Source: Flavobacterium gillisiae | Lineage (GTDB): Bacteria > Bacteroidota > Bacteroidia > Flavobacteriales > Flavobacteriaceae | Direction of reading: 5' to 3' | Assembly: GCF_900107635.1 (NCBI RefSeq) | Contig: NZ_FNRD01000011.1 | Coordinates: 1-64,000 of the forward strand | Length of the DNA: 64,000 bases | Part shown: in pieces, positions 45,210 through 53,807 of the stretch | Layout: each line of letters begins with the position of its first letter | Numbering within the stretch: the stretch's first letter is position 1 | The notes under the pieces: model-generated | What the model saw: only the letters and a program-made list of their open reading frames with translations | The model's database searches: none | Told to the model about the DNA's origin: nothing | Program-made: the position numbers and the translations under genes

Positions 45210-45950
45210 TTAAAACTCGATCTTCTTCTTCCTCAATTCAAAATTCTGTCCCAAGTAGACACGACGAACCATTTCATCTTCCACTAACTCTTCTGGAACT
45301 CCTGCTTTTAAGATTCCTCCTTCAAACATTAGGTAGGTTTTATCAGTAATAGCTAAAGTTTCCTGTACGTTGTGATCCGTGATAAGGATTCCGATGTTTT
45401 TATTTTTTAATTGCGCTACAATTCTTTGAATGTCTTCTACAGCTACAGGATCGACACCAGCAAATGGTTCATCAAGTAAGATGAATTTAGGATCGGTAGC
45501 TAGGCATCGTGCGATTTCAGTACGACGACGTTCTCCACCAGACAATAAATCACCACGATTGGTACGGATGTGTTCTAAGCTAAATTCTTCAATCAGACTT
45601 TCCATTTTAGCGACCTGTTCTTCTTTAGAAAGAGTAGTTAGTTGCAAAACACTCAAGATATTGTCTTCAATACTTAGTTTTCTGAAAACAGAAGCTTCTT
45701 GTGCCAAATATCCAATTCCTTGCTGTGCTCTTTTGTACATAGGATAATCGGTAATATCCAAATCGTCAAGGTAGATGTTACCTGAATTTGGTTTAACCAA
45801 TCCTACAATCATATAGAAAGAAGTTGTTTTTCCGGCACCATTAGGTCCTAATAAACCAACGATTTCACCTTGATTTACTTCGACCGAAATGCCTTTTACT
45901 ACACTTCTTCCTTTGTATGTTTTTACTAAGTTATCCGCTCTTAAAATCAT
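45210..45950 (-). CDS. lptB: LPS export ABC transporter ATP-binding protein
   Basis: Cytoplasmic ATPase of the LptB2FGC complex that extracts LPS from the inner membrane. The 246-residue protein has Walker A GPNGAGKT, the Q-loop in GYLAQEASVFRKLS, signature LSGGERRR, Walker B FILLDEPFAGVDP and the switch histidine in ITDHNV. GIGYLAQEASVFR and FAGVDPVAVEDIQ distinguish LptB from other ABC ATPases. It is downstream of the CMD/tatC/kdsD genes on the same strand, with a 162-base gap. Confidence 0.95.
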   Translation of the reverse strand: MILRADNLVKTYKGRSVVKGISVEVNQGEIVGLLGPNGAGKTTSFYMIVGLVKPNSGNIYLDDLDITDYPMYKRAQQGIGYLAQEASVFRKLSIEDNILSVLQLTTLSKEEQVAKMESLIEEFSLEHIRTNRGDLLSGGERRRTEIARCLATDPKFILLDEPFAGVDPVAVEDIQRIVAQLKNKNIGILITDHNVQETLAITDKTYLMFEGGILKAGVPEELVEDEMVRRVYLGQNFELRKKKIEF

Positions 45951-46112
45951 ATGCTTTGGTTTAAACGTTAGTCGTTTAATTGTTTAATCGCGTCAAATAA
46001 ACGAATAACCAAATAAACAAATAACCCTATTAACAATTATTTAGTTTCTTCCCCGGTTTAGTTAGTAGTCTAAGAGGTCAAGAATTGCTTTTTTAATCAA
46101 TGAAGAAGAATT

Positions 46113-46466
46113 TTATTTTGTTGTGGTTTCTTCTAAAGCTTCCCAAAACTCATAAGCTCTGCGTAAATGAGGCACTACAATGGTTCCACCCACTAAGGTT
46201 GCAATTCCCATTGCTTCCATCATTTCTTCTTTGGTTACTCCAATTTTATGACTGGTTTCTAAATGGTATTTCACGCAATCATCACAACGTAAAACGGCAG
46301 AAGCCACTAAGCCCAATAGTTCTTTCGTCTTCACATTAAGAGCACCTTCAGCATAAGCATTAGTGTCTAGGTTGAAAATTCGTTTTACAATTTTGTTGTT
46401 GTCAGCCAGTAATTTTTCGTTCATTCTAGAACGATATTCATTAAATTCTTCAATAATAGCAGCCAT
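46113..46466 (-). CDS. Carboxymuconolactone decarboxylase family protein (AhpD-like)
   Basis: 117 residues, all helical. CDDCVKYHL gives the CxxC-x3-H motif of AhpD-like proteins, which act as thiol-based reductants or peroxidase partners. LVGGTIVVPHLRRAYEFWEAL follows. It starts two bases after tatC and is in the same operon. The substrate is unknown. Confidence 0.9.
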   Translation of the reverse strand: MAAIIEEFNEYRSRMNEKLLADNNKIVKRIFNLDTNAYAEGALNVKTKELLGLVASAVLRCDDCVKYHLETSHKIGVTKEEMMEAMGIATLVGGTIVVPHLRRAYEFWEALEETTTK

Positions 46467-46468
46467 AA

Positions 46469-47275
46469 TTATTCTTTTTTATTTTTAGATACAAATACCG
46501 AGATAAAGATACTTGCCTCATAGATTAATAGCATTGGGATTGCAACAATAGTTTGGCTTACTACATCCGGTGGTGTTACGATAGCGGCGATAATAAGAAC
46601 AAGTACAATTGCATATTTTCTGTAGGTTCTTAAAAATTCAGGACTTACAAGTCCTAGTTTTGTCAAGAAATAGATAATAATTGGTAATTCAAAAAACAAT
46701 CCACTCGCTAGGACAGATGTTTTTACCATTCCGATATAGGAATCTAAAGTAAACTGATTGAGTACTACAGGACTGACCGTAAAGGTGGCCACGAAGTTTA
46801 CTGACATGGGGATGACTACAAAATAGCCAAACAGCACACCAATAAAGAAAAGTAACGAAGAAAAAAAGATGAATACCTTAGCATTTTTCTTTTCATTCAT
46901 ATAGAGTGCAGGACTGATGAATTTCCATATTTCCCATAATATATAAGGAAAGCTTAATATAAATCCAGCAAGAATACAGACCCAAATAAATACGTTTACT
47001 TGGCCTTCCATCTCGGTGTTCTGAATGATAAATGGCATTTCAGTAATACATATACTATCTGCGAAACCCAATGAATGAGATAGATCACAGAAAAAATGAT
47101 AGGTAAAAAATGTTGGCCTTGTAGGTCCAAATATGATCGTGTCAAACAGGAAGTCACTAAAAAAATAAGTGGCGATAGCCATAATTATGATTGCTATCGT
47201 GCTGCGTACTAATAACCATCTTAAATCTTCTAGATGATCTAAAAACGACATTTCGTTTTGATTTTTCTTTGCCAT
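46469..47275 (-). CDS. tatC: Twin-arginine translocase subunit TatC
   Basis: Receptor of the Tat pathway that exports folded proteins. The 268-residue membrane protein has six spans. It begins MSFLDHLEDLRWLLVRS, the classic TatC start, and ends with a QTIVAIPMLLIYEASIFIS span. A longer periplasmic loop around residues 50-85 with cysteines is typical of Bacteroidetes TatC. It overlaps kdsD by a base, suggesting translational coupling. Confidence 0.95.
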   Translation of the reverse strand: MAKKNQNEMSFLDHLEDLRWLLVRSTIAIIIMAIATYFFSDFLFDTIIFGPTRPTFFTYHFFCDLSHSLGFADSICITEMPFIIQNTEMEGQVNVFIWVCILAGFILSFPYILWEIWKFISPALYMNEKKNAKVFIFFSSLLFFIGVLFGYFVVIPMSVNFVATFTVSPVVLNQFTLDSYIGMVKTSVLASGLFFELPIIIYFLTKLGLVSPEFLRTYRKYAIVLVLIIAAIVTPPDVVSQTIVAIPMLLIYEASIFISVFVSKNKKE

Positions 47276-48240
47276 TATACTATTCCTTCTTTTAAAATAT
47301 CGTGTAGATGTAAAACGCCTTTGTACTCTCCATTGTCTACCACAACTAATTGTGTGATAGAGAAATCTTCGAGAATATTCAATGCGTCAACAACCATATC
47401 GTTTGATTGAATTAATTTTGGATTTTTGGTCATGATGTCTTTTGCGGTTAATTCTGCAAATGAATCTCTTTCGTTTAACATTCTTCGAATATCACCGTCT
47501 GTTATAATTCCGATTACTTTATCGTTTTCAATAACTGCAGTAACACCGAGGCGTTTTTCTGAGATTTCAAAAATCACTTGTTTTATTGCTGTATCTGGAG
47601 AAACCATAGGTTTTAAAGTATACTCTAACATGTCTTTAACTCTAAGTAATAATTTTTTACCTAAAGCACCTCCTGGGTGATATATTGCAAAATCTTCTGC
47701 TGAGAAATTTCGCATTTCCATTAGGCAAACAGCAATAGCATCACCCATCACTAATTGAGCAGTAGTGCTATTGGTAGGAGCCAGGTTGTTTGGACAAGCT
47801 TCAGCATCTACAGTAGTGTTTAAAACATAGTCAGATCCTTTAGCAAGAAATGAAGTCATGTTGCCGGTTATGGCAATCAATGTGTTTCCAAAACGTTTTA
47901 AAAAAGGAACAACAGCTTTTATTTCAGGGCTATTTCCGCTTTTTGAAATACAGATGATAATATCGTCCTTTTGTACCATACCTAAGTCTCCATGAATCGC
48001 TTCAGAGGCATGAAGAAACATCGATGGTGTTCCTGTAGAGTTAAATGTAGCGACCATTTTTTGAGCAATAATGGCACTTTTTCCGATTCCTGTTACGATT
48101 AATCTTCCTTTAGAATTATAGATTGCCTGCGTTGCATCTGAGAAATTATCGTCCAGAAAATCAGTTAGTTTGGTAATTGACTCGCTCTCAGACAGAATGG
48201 TTTTTTTGGCTATTGCCAATATGTTTTCTTTAGATATCAA
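47275..48240 (-). CDS. kdsD: Arabinose-5-phosphate isomerase (KpsF/GutQ family)
   Basis: Interconverts ribulose-5-P and arabinose-5-P, the first step of Kdo synthesis for LPS. The SIS domain has VTGIGKSAIIAQKMVATFNSTG and HGDLGMV and the two CBS domains follow (about residues 195-320). I chose a TTG start at 48240, giving MISKENILAIAKK and 321 residues, the usual length. The ATG at 48345 would make 356 residues with a non-conserved hydrophobic N-terminus and would overlap the divergent recQ start. Confidence 0.9.
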   Translation of the reverse strand: MISKENILAIAKKTILSESESITKLTDFLDDNFSDATQAIYNSKGRLIVTGIGKSAIIAQKMVATFNSTGTPSMFLHASEAIHGDLGMVQKDDIIICISKSGNSPEIKAVVPFLKRFGNTLIAITGNMTSFLAKGSDYVLNTTVDAEACPNNLAPTNSTTAQLVMGDAIAVCLMEMRNFSAEDFAIYHPGGALGKKLLLRVKDMLEYTLKPMVSPDTAIKQVIFEISEKRLGVTAVIENDKVIGIITDGDIRRMLNERDSFAELTAKDIMTKNPKLIQSNDMVVDALNILEDFSITQLVVVDNGEYKGVLHLHDILKEGIV

Positions 48241-48335
48241 AACAGAATGTTTAAAATTTGTGAGTGTAAAAGAATTTAGTATCTTTATGTGATGCAAATT
48301 TATACAAAATACCACATAATACCATACAATAAAGA

Positions 48336-50531
48336 ATGAATTCAAACGAAATTGATATACATAAAGAATTAAAGAAATATTTTGGCTTTAGCCAATTTAA
48401 AGGGCTGCAGGAACAGGTCATCAAAAGTTTGCTTAATAAACAAAATACTTTTGTAATTATGCCTACTGGCGGTGGTAAATCACTCTGTTATCAGCTACCA
48501 GCTTTAGTTCAAGAAGGAACAGCAATTGTTGTTTCTCCCTTGATTGCTTTAATGAAAAACCAAGTAGACGCCATTAGAAGTTTGTCTTCAGAAAGTGGTA
48601 TTGCCCATGTTTTAAATTCATCACTCACAAAAACAGAGATCGCTCAAGTTAAAAAGGATATTACTTCTGGATTGACGAAGCTGTTGTATGTTGCTCCGGA
48701 ATCTTTGACAAAAGAGGAGAATGTCAATTTTCTTAAAAATGTGACTATTTCTTTTGTAGCCATTGATGAGGCGCATTGTATTTCCGAGTGGGGTCATGAT
48801 TTTAGGCCGGAATACAGAAATCTAAAAAATATAATTAAACAATTGGGCGATGTGCCTGTCATCGGTCTTACCGCTACGGCTACGCCAAAAGTTCAGGAAG
48901 ATATTCTGAAAAATTTAGATATGTGTGATGCGACTACTTTTAAAGCATCATTTAACAGACCTAATCTATATTATGAGGTACGAACAAAAACCAAAAATAT
49001 AGAATCAGATATTATTCGTTTTATAAAACAACACAAAGGGAAATCTGGAATTATTTATTGCCTAAGCCGTAAAAAAGTAGAAGCAATTGCTCAGGTATTA
49101 CAGGTCAACGGAATAAGTGCAGTACCTTATCATGCAGGATTAGACGCTAAAACACGGGCAAGACATCAGGACATGTTTCTTATGGAAGATGTCGATGTAG
49201 TGGTGGCGACAATTGCTTTTGGAATGGGAATTGACAAGCCAGATGTTCGTTTTGTAATTCACCATGATATTCCAAAATCGCTAGAAAGTTATTATCAGGA
49301 AACAGGTCGCGCTGGTAGGGATGGTGGAGAAGGACATTGTCTTGCTTACTATTCTTATAAAGATGTGGAGAAGTTAGAAAAATTCATGTCTGGTAAACCG
49401 GTTGCTGAGCAGGAAATAGGATTTGCTTTATTGCAAGAAGTGGTGGCATATGCCGAAACTTCAATGTCGAGAAGAAAGTTTCTACTTCATTATTTTGGTG
49501 AGGAATTCGACAGTGAAACTGGAGAAGGTGCTGATATGGATGATAATGTAAGGAATCCAAAAGCGAAAGTAGAGGCTCAAAATCAGGTAGTGAAACTATT
49601 GGAAGTGGTACGCGATACTAAACATTTATATAAATCAAAAGAAATTGTTTTTACATTAATCGGTAGAGTCAATGCAGTAATAAAAGCCCACAGGACGGAT
49701 TCGCAACCTTTTTTTGGGAGCGGTATCGCTTTTGATGAAAAATATTGGATGGCCTTATTGAGACAAGTGCTCGTGGCAGGTTATTTATCTAAAGATATTG
49801 AAACCTATGGTATCGTAAAAATAACAGATAAAGGACTAGATTTTATTAAGAATCCAAGCTCTTTTATGATGTCTGAAGATCATGAATACAATGAGGCAGG
49901 AGACGAAGCAATTGTGACTGCGTCTAAATCTGCTGGCGCTATAGATGAGGTATTGATGGGTATGTTACGTGATTTGCGTAAAAAAGTATCTAAAAAACTG
50001 GGCGTACCGCCATTTGTTGTTTTTCAAGATCCTTCATTGGCAGATATGGCTTTGAAATATCCTATTTCTTTAAATGAATTGATTAATATTCATGGAATTG
50101 GAGAAGGAAAAGCGAAGAAATATGGTGCCGAATTTGTGGATTTAATAAATCGTTACGTTGTCGATAATGAGATTGTTCGTCCAGATGATTTGGTTGTAAA
50201 ATCTACAGGGACTAAGTCAGCCATGAAATTATATATTATTCAAAATGTTGACAGAAAATTGTCTTTAGATGATATCGCTAAAGCAAAAGGGTTGACAATG
50301 GAAGCCTTACTTAAGGAAATGGAGCAAATTGTCTATTCAGGAACTAAATTGAATATCAAATATTGGGTTGATGAAATGCTTGATGACGAACAACAAGAAG
50401 AGATTTATGATTATTTTATGGAATCAGAATCAGATAAGATAGAAGGCGCCTTAAAAGAATTTGAAGGGGATTACGACATTGATGAATTGCGCTTGATGCG
50501 AATAAAATTCATCAGTGAAGTAGCGAATTAG
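48336..50531 (+). CDS. recQ: ATP-dependent DNA helicase RecQ
   Basis: 3'-5' helicase of recombination and replication repair. The 731-residue protein has QxxxI region FKGLQEQVI, Walker A GGGKS (45-49), DEAH (144-147), TATATPKVQ (motif III), AFGMGIDKPDV and QETGRAGRDG (motif VI). A winged-helix region with FLLHYFGE and an HRDC domain (about residues 540-615) follow. The C-terminal extension of about 100 residues is typical of Bacteroidetes RecQ. It is divergent from kdsD. Confidence 0.96.
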   Translation: MNSNEIDIHKELKKYFGFSQFKGLQEQVIKSLLNKQNTFVIMPTGGGKSLCYQLPALVQEGTAIVVSPLIALMKNQVDAIRSLSSESGIAHVLNSSLTKTEIAQVKKDITSGLTKLLYVAPESLTKEENVNFLKNVTISFVAIDEAHCISEWGHDFRPEYRNLKNIIKQLGDVPVIGLTATATPKVQEDILKNLDMCDATTFKASFNRPNLYYEVRTKTKNIESDIIRFIKQHKGKSGIIYCLSRKKVEAIAQVLQVNGISAVPYHAGLDAKTRARHQDMFLMEDVDVVVATIAFGMGIDKPDVRFVIHHDIPKSLESYYQETGRAGRDGGEGHCLAYYSYKDVEKLEKFMSGKPVAEQEIGFALLQEVVAYAETSMSRRKFLLHYFGEEFDSETGEGADMDDNVRNPKAKVEAQNQVVKLLEVVRDTKHLYKSKEIVFTLIGRVNAVIKAHRTDSQPFFGSGIAFDEKYWMALLRQVLVAGYLSKDIETYGIVKITDKGLDFIKNPSSFMMSEDHEYNEAGDEAIVTASKSAGAIDEVLMGMLRDLRKKVSKKLGVPPFVVFQDPSLADMALKYPISLNELINIHGIGEGKAKKYGAEFVDLINRYVVDNEIVRPDDLVVKSTGTKSAMKLYIIQNVDRKLSLDDIAKAKGLTMEALLKEMEQIVYSGTKLNIKYWVDEMLDDEQQEEIYDYFMESESDKIEGALKEFEGDYDIDELRLMRIKFISEVAN

Positions 50532-50610
50532 AAAAGTATTCAGTTAACAGTATTCAGAGATTCTGCTACTATTTGACTTTTGAAAATACTGATAAAACAT
50601 ATCCGCAAAC

Positions 50611-50684
50611 TTGTCATTCTGACGAAGGAGGAATCGCTGTTAGCTGAGCAGCTTGATGAGATTCTTCGTTCCTCAGAATGACAA
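50611..50684 (+). repeat. Inverted repeat downstream of recQ
   Basis: TTGTCATTCTGA (50611-50622) pairs with TCAGAATGACAA (50673-50684), and gaaggaggaatc pairs imperfectly with gattcttcgttcc inside. This is a long hairpin that may end transcription of recQ and of the convergent small gene; it also looks like a common dispersed repeat in these genomes. Confidence 0.7.
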
Positions 50685-50726
50685 ACTAGTTTTCAGCGTT
50701 CAGAAATACAGTAAGCTGAATGATGA

Positions 50727-50975
50727 CTACTGATTACTTTCTTCATAAAGTTCGCCACGATGCGGTTTCAAGGCATCACGTACCTGAATCATATTTTCAT
50801 CAGTAACAACCATAAAAGCAATTGCTTGCATTTCGCCCTGGATCTTAAAACCAGTAATGTTTAATGGTAATTTTTCAATTGCGATGTATTCTTTAAGGTG
50901 AATTTCGTGATGTTCAGCTGTTTTTGCGGAAGCGGGTCCGCGGAAATCCCATATTAGTTTTATTTGTCTGGACAT
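50727..50975 (-). CDS. Conserved hypothetical protein
   Basis: 82 residues, no signal peptide. The composition is mixed alpha/beta with IKLIWDFRGPASAKTAEHHEIHL near the N-terminus and a C-terminal LKPHRGELYEE. Similar small proteins occur across flavobacteria as I recall, but I know no function. It is convergent with recQ and divergent from the following FAD protein. Confidence 0.65.
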   Translation of the reverse strand: MSRQIKLIWDFRGPASAKTAEHHEIHLKEYIAIEKLPLNITGFKIQGEMQAIAFMVVTDENMIQVRDALKPHRGELYEESNQ

Positions 50976-51135
50976 GCTAAGATAGTATAAGGTTCAAAGA
51001 GGCAAAGTTACAAAGTTTCCAAGACGAAAAATAATTACCGCCAAAACAAACAATCAAATCCACTTCAAAATACTATTTTTGCACTTTGTTTTTCGATAAA
51101 GACAAGGGACAAATAACCGAATTAGCACTAAAGAA

Positions 51136-52710
51136 ATGCCTCAAGAACACCTATTACAAGTATCTCCAGAAATTGCTGCAAACGAAATGTTGCTTAAGGA
51201 ACACCTTGGAAAACTACTAAAAATTTCTCCAAAAGAAATTCAGCATGTTTCCATTTTAAAACGTTCTATTGATGCACGTCAAAAAGCAATTAAAATCAAT
51301 CTTAAAGTGGTGGTGTATTTGAAAGGGGAACCTTTTGAAGAAAATAAAATACAACTTCCAGATTATGGAAATGTAGCAAACGCTCAGGAAGTAATTGTTG
51401 TTGGTGCAGGACCTGCCGGACTGTTTGCCGCCTTGCAGTTAATTGAATTAGGCTTAAAGCCAATAGTTCTCGAAAGAGGGAAAGATGTACGTGGTCGTCG
51501 TCGTGACTTAAAAGCAATCAATGTAGATCATCTTGTAAATGAAGATTCTAATTATTGTTTTGGAGAAGGCGGAGCAGGAACGTATTCTGATGGAAAATTA
51601 TATACGCGATCTAAAAAAAGAGGAGATGTAACCCGAATTCTGGAATTATTAGTGGCATATGGTGCTACTCCGGATATTTTGGTAGAAGCGCATCCTCATA
51701 TTGGAACTAATAAATTACCCCAAATTATTCAAGATATTCGCGAGAAAATCATAGAATGTGGCGGTGAAGTTTTATTCGAAACTCGAGTAACTGATATTTT
51801 AGTGAAAAATAATGAAGTTCAGGGAATCGTAACCCAAAAGGGAGATACGATTTTAGCCAATAAAATGATTTTAGCGACTGGACATTCTGCAAGAGATATT
51901 TTTGAATTATTAGATCGAAAAAAGATATTTATTGAGGCAAAAGCTTTTGCTTTGGGCGTAAGAGCCGAGCATCCACAATCTTTAATTGATAGTATTCAAT
52001 ATAGTTGCGATTATCGTGGCGAACTTTTGCCGCCTGCTCCTTATAGTATTGTAAAGCAAGTGGGAGGCAGAGGAATGTATTCTTTTTGTATGTGTCCCGG
52101 TGGCGTAATCGCTCCTTGTGCTACCAGTCCGGGTGAAGTAGTGACAAACGGTTGGTCTCCTTCAAAAAGAGATCAGGCAACAGCAAATTCTGGTATTGTA
52201 GTTGAATTAAAGCTAGAAGACTTTAAACCCTTTGCTAAATTTGGTGCTTTGGCAGGAATGGAATTCCAAAAAAGCATCGAACAACGCGCCTGGCATCTAG
52301 CTGGGGAAACTCAAAAAGTACCGGCACAAAGAATGATTGATTTTACACAAAGTAAAGTTTCTTCAGATATTCCAAAAACCTCTTATGTTCCTGGGACAAC
52401 TTCTGTTGAAATGGGACAGGTTTTCCCTGGTTTCTTAACTCAGATATTAAGAGAAGGATTTTCTGAGTTTGGGAAATCTATGCGTGGGTATTTGACTAAT
52501 GATGCGATATTACATGCACCCGAATCGAGGACGTCTTCGCCAGTACGAATTCCAAGAGACCCAATTACCTATGAACATCTGCAAATAAAAGGATTGTATC
52601 CGTGTGGTGAAGGAGCAGGTTATGCGGGCGGAATTATTTCGGCTGCTATTGATGGAGAGAAATGTGCTTTGATGATTGGCGAAAGTTTGCATAAAAAAAC
52701 CTCGATTTAA
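51136..52710 (+). CDS. FAD-dependent oxidoreductase (large flavoprotein)
   Basis: 524 residues. After an N-terminal unit of about 85 residues, IVVGAGPAGLFAALQL is the FAD-binding Rossmann motif (about 94-110) and FGEGGAGTYSDGKLYTRSKKR is the block typical of this uncharacterised flavoprotein family. The C-terminus closes with PCGEGAGYAGGIISAAIDG, the second FAD contact. Substrate unknown. Its 3' end contains the terminator of the convergent qor gene. Confidence 0.85.
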   Translation: MPQEHLLQVSPEIAANEMLLKEHLGKLLKISPKEIQHVSILKRSIDARQKAIKINLKVVVYLKGEPFEENKIQLPDYGNVANAQEVIVVGAGPAGLFAALQLIELGLKPIVLERGKDVRGRRRDLKAINVDHLVNEDSNYCFGEGGAGTYSDGKLYTRSKKRGDVTRILELLVAYGATPDILVEAHPHIGTNKLPQIIQDIREKIIECGGEVLFETRVTDILVKNNEVQGIVTQKGDTILANKMILATGHSARDIFELLDRKKIFIEAKAFALGVRAEHPQSLIDSIQYSCDYRGELLPPAPYSIVKQVGGRGMYSFCMCPGGVIAPCATSPGEVVTNGWSPSKRDQATANSGIVVELKLEDFKPFAKFGALAGMEFQKSIEQRAWHLAGETQKVPAQRMIDFTQSKVSSDIPKTSYVPGTTSVEMGQVFPGFLTQILREGFSEFGKSMRGYLTNDAILHAPESRTSSPVRIPRDPITYEHLQIKGLYPCGEGAGYAGGIISAAIDGEKCALMIGESLHKKTSI

Positions 52711-52727
52711 TTTTAAATAAATCGAGG
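52692..52727 (-). terminator. Terminator of the quinone oxidoreductase gene
   Basis: On the minus strand CCTCGATTTA (52727-52718) pairs with TAAATCGAGG (52709-52700) and is followed by a T-run (52699-52693). The stem overlaps the stop codon of the convergent flavoprotein gene. Confidence 0.75.
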
Positions 52728-52752
52728 CCAGTATTTTAGTTGTTCATTCTAA

Positions 52753-53709
52753 TTAAGGAATCAGAATTATTTTTCCAGTACTTTTTCTGCTTTCTAGATA
52801 ATCATGTGCTTTCTTACCTTCGGATAATTTAAAGATAGTAGGAGGAGCAATTGTAATTTTATTGCTGCTGATCCAGTCAAACAATTGGTGGGCTCTTTTG
52901 ATACGTTGTTCTTTAGATGTCAGATAGCTCCATAAATCTCCGCCAGTTAAGGTTTTTGAAGTGTCCATTAACATTCTTGGGTTGATAAAATCTGGATCTC
53001 CACCTGCCATCCCGAAAAATACTACTTGTCCGCAAGCTTTAGTTACTTCAAAACTATCACTTAATGTGCTGCCCACACTGTCGTAAACGACATCTACTCC
53101 TTTAGGACAATATTCTAATACCTGAGATTTCCAGTCTTCAGAATATAAAAACACTTTGTCAGCTCCGTTTTTCATAGCCATTTCAGCTTTAGATACTGAT
53201 GAAGTTAGGCCAATGACGTTGGCGCCTAGTAGTTTGCTGATTTGAGTTAGAAATTGACCGACTCCTCCCGCTGAAGCATGTATAAGCACGGTTTCGCCTT
53301 TTTGTGTTTTATGACTGTCAGTCGCTAGATAATGAGCAGTTAATCCCTGAAGAAGAATGGTAGCGGCAGTTTCAAAACTAATGGCATTCGGTAATGGAAT
53401 GACATGTTCTTGGGGAACAGCTACTAATTCTGAATTGGCAAAGGGAACATCAGCAAATGCGATGCGATCTCCAACATTGAACTCCGTGTTATTAGAGTCA
53501 ACCACAATACCTGCACCCTCATAACCTGCAATGAACGGAGGATTTCCTTTTAAATGATAATTCCCTTTTCGTCGGTACACATCGGCAAAATTTAATCCTA
53601 TTGCGCGCATTTCGACTAGAATTTCATCTTTTTTTAGTACTGGCGCAGGTATATCTATATATTCAAGGACATCTGAATTCCCAAATGCCGAAAAAGTAAG
53701 TGCTTTCAT
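52753..53709 (-). CDS. Zinc-independent quinone oxidoreductase (MDR family)
   Basis: 318 residues of the NADPH:quinone reductase type. GLNFADVYRRKG and GYEGAGIV lie in the GroES-like N-terminal domain, and LIHASAGGVGQFLTQISKLLGANVIG is the NADPH-binding motif AxxGGVG. Zinc-binding residues of alcohol dehydrogenases are missing, as expected for this subgroup. It is monocistronic and has its own terminator. Confidence 0.9.
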   Translation of the reverse strand: MKALTFSAFGNSDVLEYIDIPAPVLKKDEILVEMRAIGLNFADVYRRKGNYHLKGNPPFIAGYEGAGIVVDSNNTEFNVGDRIAFADVPFANSELVAVPQEHVIPLPNAISFETAATILLQGLTAHYLATDSHKTQKGETVLIHASAGGVGQFLTQISKLLGANVIGLTSSVSKAEMAMKNGADKVFLYSEDWKSQVLEYCPKGVDVVYDSVGSTLSDSFEVTKACGQVVFFGMAGGDPDFINPRMLMDTSKTLTGGDLWSYLTSKEQRIKRAHQLFDWISSNKITIAPPTIFKLSEGKKAHDYLESRKSTGKIILIP

Positions 53710-53807
53710 GTTTGAAATGGTATTTTTTTGAAAGGCAAAGTACGGGAAATTAAAATTCAGTCGGGTTTAATGCAATCATAAAAAAGATACAATTGACCTT
53801 GACCAAC

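Noticed and set aside
48241..48345. Longer N-terminus for the KdsD protein from the ATG at 48345
   Set aside because: It would add 35 non-conserved hydrophobic residues and overlap the divergent recQ start, leaving no room for promoters.
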